Assembly: GCA_023229245.1 (NCBI GenBank)
Contig: JALNZU010000040.1
Location: forward strand, 1 to 26,616
Source: Bacteroidales bacterium
GTDB lineage: Bacteria > Bacteroidota > Bacteroidia > Bacteroidales > F082
DNA length: 26,616 bases
Direction: 5' to 3'
Below, one piece after another: positions 25,384 to 26,616 of the stretch (its first letter is position 1; the number at the start of each line of letters is the position of its first letter). Position numbers and translations under genes: made by a program. The notes under the pieces were generated by a model. The model worked only from the letters and a program-made list of their open reading frames with translations. It was not told where the DNA came from and did no database searches.

Positions 25384-25876
25384 ACATACTGAAAGCAACC
25401 AAAATAATCCAAAGACCGAGATAGTTCAACCACAATTACCAAAAAGCGAAGTGCGAGCTATGTTTCATGAGCTTGAAATTATGGCAATGCAGAAAGGTAG
25501 TCGCAATACTCTTGACCTTAACAAATTAGATAAAGATCAAATTGACAAGGTACTAGATACAATGGCGGAAAATGAGAAAAATGCATTCGCCTTTCATTCA
25601 AAGAGATTAGATGCTATAAAAGATATAGAACTTCGTAAGATTGAAGCTTCGGTAATCAATCAAAAGACATTAAAATTTGTTTTAATAGGCGTACTTATTT
25701 TTGTTCTACCAGCAATTACACTTCTTATACTTTTCTTTAAAGATACTTTTTTTATTCCTTGGCTGACTTTTCTAACAGGTATCCTTGGTGGTTTGGGATT
25801 GAGTAAGATTATGAGCAGTATATTTAAAACTCAAGATACCAAAAATCCAATTAAAGAAGTCGAGGAAATTGATTAG
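25370..25876 (+). CDS. Hypothetical membrane protein, second gene of the cassette-like unit
   Basis: Not recognised. It encodes 168 residues: a polar N terminus (1-30), then a long helical, charged region (about 28-100, with DKDQIDKVLDTMAENEK and LDAIKDIELRKIEASV, possible coiled coil). Two membrane helices follow (about 103-124 and 129-150, the second Gly-rich: LTGILGGLGLSKI) and a short charged tail. The helical hairpin near the C terminus with a cytoplasmic N-terminal domain would allow the soluble partner from the preceding gene to be held at the membrane. It overlaps that gene by 14 bases. The stop at 25874-25876 is 7 bases before the inverted boundary repeat. AT-rich codon use, as in its partner. 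Confidence 0.7.
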   Translation: MSNIEHTESNQNNPKTEIVQPQLPKSEVRAMFHELEIMAMQKGSRNTLDLNKLDKDQIDKVLDTMAENEKNAFAFHSKRLDAIKDIELRKIEASVINQKTLKFVLIGVLIFVLPAITLLILFFKDTFFIPWLTFLTGILGGLGLSKIMSSIFKTQDTKNPIKEVEEID

Positions 25877-25883
25877 AACGGCA

Positions 25884-26021
25884 TCCGCCAACAAGTGGTA
25901 GGTTGCAGCTGGGCGTTGTGGCTTACCGTTTGTTTTTATACCTTTAGGGTGGTCTTTGTCGGCGGTTGACTACGCACGCGCCGCCATCCAGCCGACAACC
26001 TACCGCTGAACCGTTATAGGC
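25884..26021. repeat. 138-base imperfect palindrome, attC-like
   Basis: From outside inwards: TCCGCCAAC (25884-25892) on the left and GTTATAGGC (26013-26021) on the right; GGTAGGTTG (25897-25905) pairs exactly with CAACCTACC (25996-26004); GCTGG (25908-25912) pairs with CCAGC (25988-25992), the arms being offset by unequal bulges of 2 and 3 bases. An inner GGCGG (25961-25965) can pair with CCGCC (25981-25985). The bulged long hairpin, the size and the position between gene units resemble an integron attC. It is clearly GC-richer than the flanking genes. There is no credible gene in 25877-26040. Confidence 0.6.
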
Positions 26022-26040
26022 AATCTAAAACAGAAAGACT

Positions 26041-26211
26041 ATGAAGTATAAGCAATCAATTTTTTTCATTTTAGGTGCAATTATTTTCCTGACTTTTTTT
26101 TCAGGTATCATCAGACATGATGTTGATGAAAAAGCATACTTAGAATTAGCTGCTGAAAAGCAATTTGACTGTGTCGGACGAGTATTCAAAGATACCACAG
26201 CAAGTGGTTCT
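26041..26211 (+). pseudogene. N-terminal fragment of a probable trypsin-like serine protease
   Basis: An ATG at 26041, 19 bases after GTTATAGGC, opens a frame with an N-terminal hydrophobic anchor (about 6-24). KQFDCVGRVFKDTTASGS (about 40-57) follows, which resembles the stretch before the catalytic-His segment (SAAH) of S1-family proteases from Bacteroidota. At codon 57-58 the sequence changes to an IS21-type terminus. The frame then reads nine foreign codons and stops at 26241, before any catalytic residue. I treat it as a gene broken by insertion; the rest would lie beyond the window. The protease assignment comes from remembered family similarity and is moderate. Confidence 0.5.
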
Positions 26212-26387
26212 TGGATATTCCGGTTTGATTTGTGCCAGTGATTTCGGTGTATGTGTGCCAGTGATTTCGGTTCAAACCGTGCCACTTTTTACGGTTTGAT
26301 TTGTGCCACTTTGAAAAGATCAAGTTATCTTGCTCCTAAAAAAAGGGATGCGATATGGCAAATAAACTTGATCCAATGGATATAAAA
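26212..26387 (+). mobile_element. Left end of an IS21-type element with multiple terminal repeats
   Basis: The element begins TGGATATTCCGGT (26212-26224). It carries repeated modules: CGGTTTGATTTGTGCCA at 26221-26237 and 26292-26308, and TGTGCCAGTGATTTCGGT at 26231-26248 and 26254-26271. Several short repeats near each end, used as transposase sites, are a hallmark of the IS21 family. A start of istA follows at 26355. The element is interrupted at 26388 by another one, so its right part is outside the window or lost. Confidence 0.7.
26355..26387 (+). pseudogene. istA: Truncated istA (IS21-family transposase), first 11 codons
   Basis: The ATG at 26355 encodes MANKLDPMDIK, the N terminus I recall for IS21-family IstA transposases in Bacteroidota, where a helix-turn-helix region should follow. 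Here the frame runs into the terminus of a second element and stops at 26424-26426 after 12 foreign codons. It cannot be functional in this copy. Confidence 0.65.
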
Positions 26388-26616
26388 TGGATATTCCGGT
26401 CGATAGTCGGCCACCTATTCCAGTGATACTGGCCCACATTCCGGTGATAAAACTTCTTTTCGACATGCCTTAGAAAGCTCATAACCACACTCTTGAGTTC
26501 CGCATTGGGACACCCTAAAAATTTCGTTTAATAATTTCGTATAGTTTTTTCTGTTGTCGATCCATTCCTAATAGTTTAGTTTTGATCTTACCCGAATCCG
26601 GTAGCTGATATGTGAG
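26388..26616 (-). mobile_element. End of a second IS21-type element, inserted into istA
   Basis: It starts with the same 13 bases as the first element (TGGATATTCCGGT, 26388-26400) but then differs. Three modules of the type ATTCC[GA]GT-GATA begin at 26393, 26417 and 26438, again the multiple terminal repeats of IS21 relatives. The only open frame inside reads leftward, so this is probably the right end of an element lying in reverse orientation beyond the window. Confidence 0.6.
26515..26616 (-). CDS. Possible partial CDS entering from the right, unrecognised
   Basis: On the minus strand an open frame comes in from the window edge and ends at TAG (26515-26517). The visible 33 residues end in GMDRQQKKLYEIIKRNF. 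If coding, it would be the C terminus of a protein encoded by the second IS21-type element, but it does not look like the IstB or IstA ends I know. Too short to judge. Confidence 0.25.
   Translation of the reverse strand, partial: LTYQLPDSGKIKTKLLGMDRQQKKLYEIIKRNF

Larger units (their letters stand above)
24926..26013 (+). mobile_element. Cassette-like two-gene unit bounded by inverted 9-base repeats
   Basis: The unit starts with GTTGGCGGA (24926-24934). Its genes end just before TCCGCCAAC (25884-25892), the exact reverse complement. A long imperfect palindrome follows and finishes with GTTATAGGC (26013-26021), where the next unit appears to begin. In integron cassettes the first bases of a cassette are complementary to the inverse core of its own attC, which is what is seen here. 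The cores do not match the classical GTTRRRY, and no integrase is visible, so I call it cassette-like only. Confidence 0.5.

Noticed and set aside
26025..26285. 86-codon minus-strand frame over the protease fragment and IS end
   Set aside because: It crosses the IS junction at 26212 and has no features; a chance frame.
26221..26308. Possible CRISPR or satellite array
   Set aside because: The repeats are two interleaved pairs of 17-18 bases with no unique spacers of constant size, and they sit directly before istA, so they are IS21-type terminal repeats.

Overview
The window looks like a chromosomal segment of a Bacteroidota bacterium; the order is not resolved. Four things point this way. 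Two large secreted proteins end in type IX secretion (T9SS) C-terminal sorting domains. There is a complete Bat (Bacteroides aerotolerance) operon. The lipid A genes are arranged as lpxD-lpxC-fabZ-lpxA-efp-lpxD2. Promoters, where visible, fit the Bacteroidota type (TTG, 19 bases, TAnnTTTG) rather than the sigma-70 type. No tRNA, rRNA or CRISPR array was seen.

Layout. Bases 148-4160 (+) carry a secreted endonuclease/exonuclease/phosphatase-family protein, an alpha/beta hydrolase and a ComEC-like membrane protein, closed by a strong hairpin at 4165-4193 that serves both convergent units. Bases 4217-9405 (-) carry two T9SS-exported proteins. One has a seven-bladed propeller apparently inserted inside a fibronectin III-like domain, the other has Asp-box (BNR) repeats. 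Bases 9705-19560 (-) are one tightly packed operon: moxR, a DUF58 gene, a membrane-anchored accessory gene, batA, batB, batC, batD, batE and a transglutaminase-like lipoprotein. Together they look like an envelope machine of a MoxR ATPase, von Willebrand factor A (VWA) proteins and TPR proteins. Bases 19781-24692 (+) are the lipid A/fatty-acid cluster with EF-P. In it LpxC and FabZ, normally one fused protein in this phylum, are separate, and a single extra base explains the split.

The last 1.9 kb (24693-26616) is accessory DNA with visibly lower GC. Right after a textbook promoter there is a two-gene unit of unknown function whose ends carry an exact 9-base inverted repeat. It is followed by a 138-base imperfect palindrome and then a new unit that starts with GTTATAGGC. 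This is the geometry of integron gene cassettes and attC sites, although the core sequences do not match the classical consensus and no integrase is in view. The second unit's gene, probably a trypsin-like protease, is cut after about 57 codons by the end of an IS21-type element. That element's istA is itself cut after 11 codons by the end of a second IS21-type element running off the window. This end of the window is therefore a hot spot of layered insertions.
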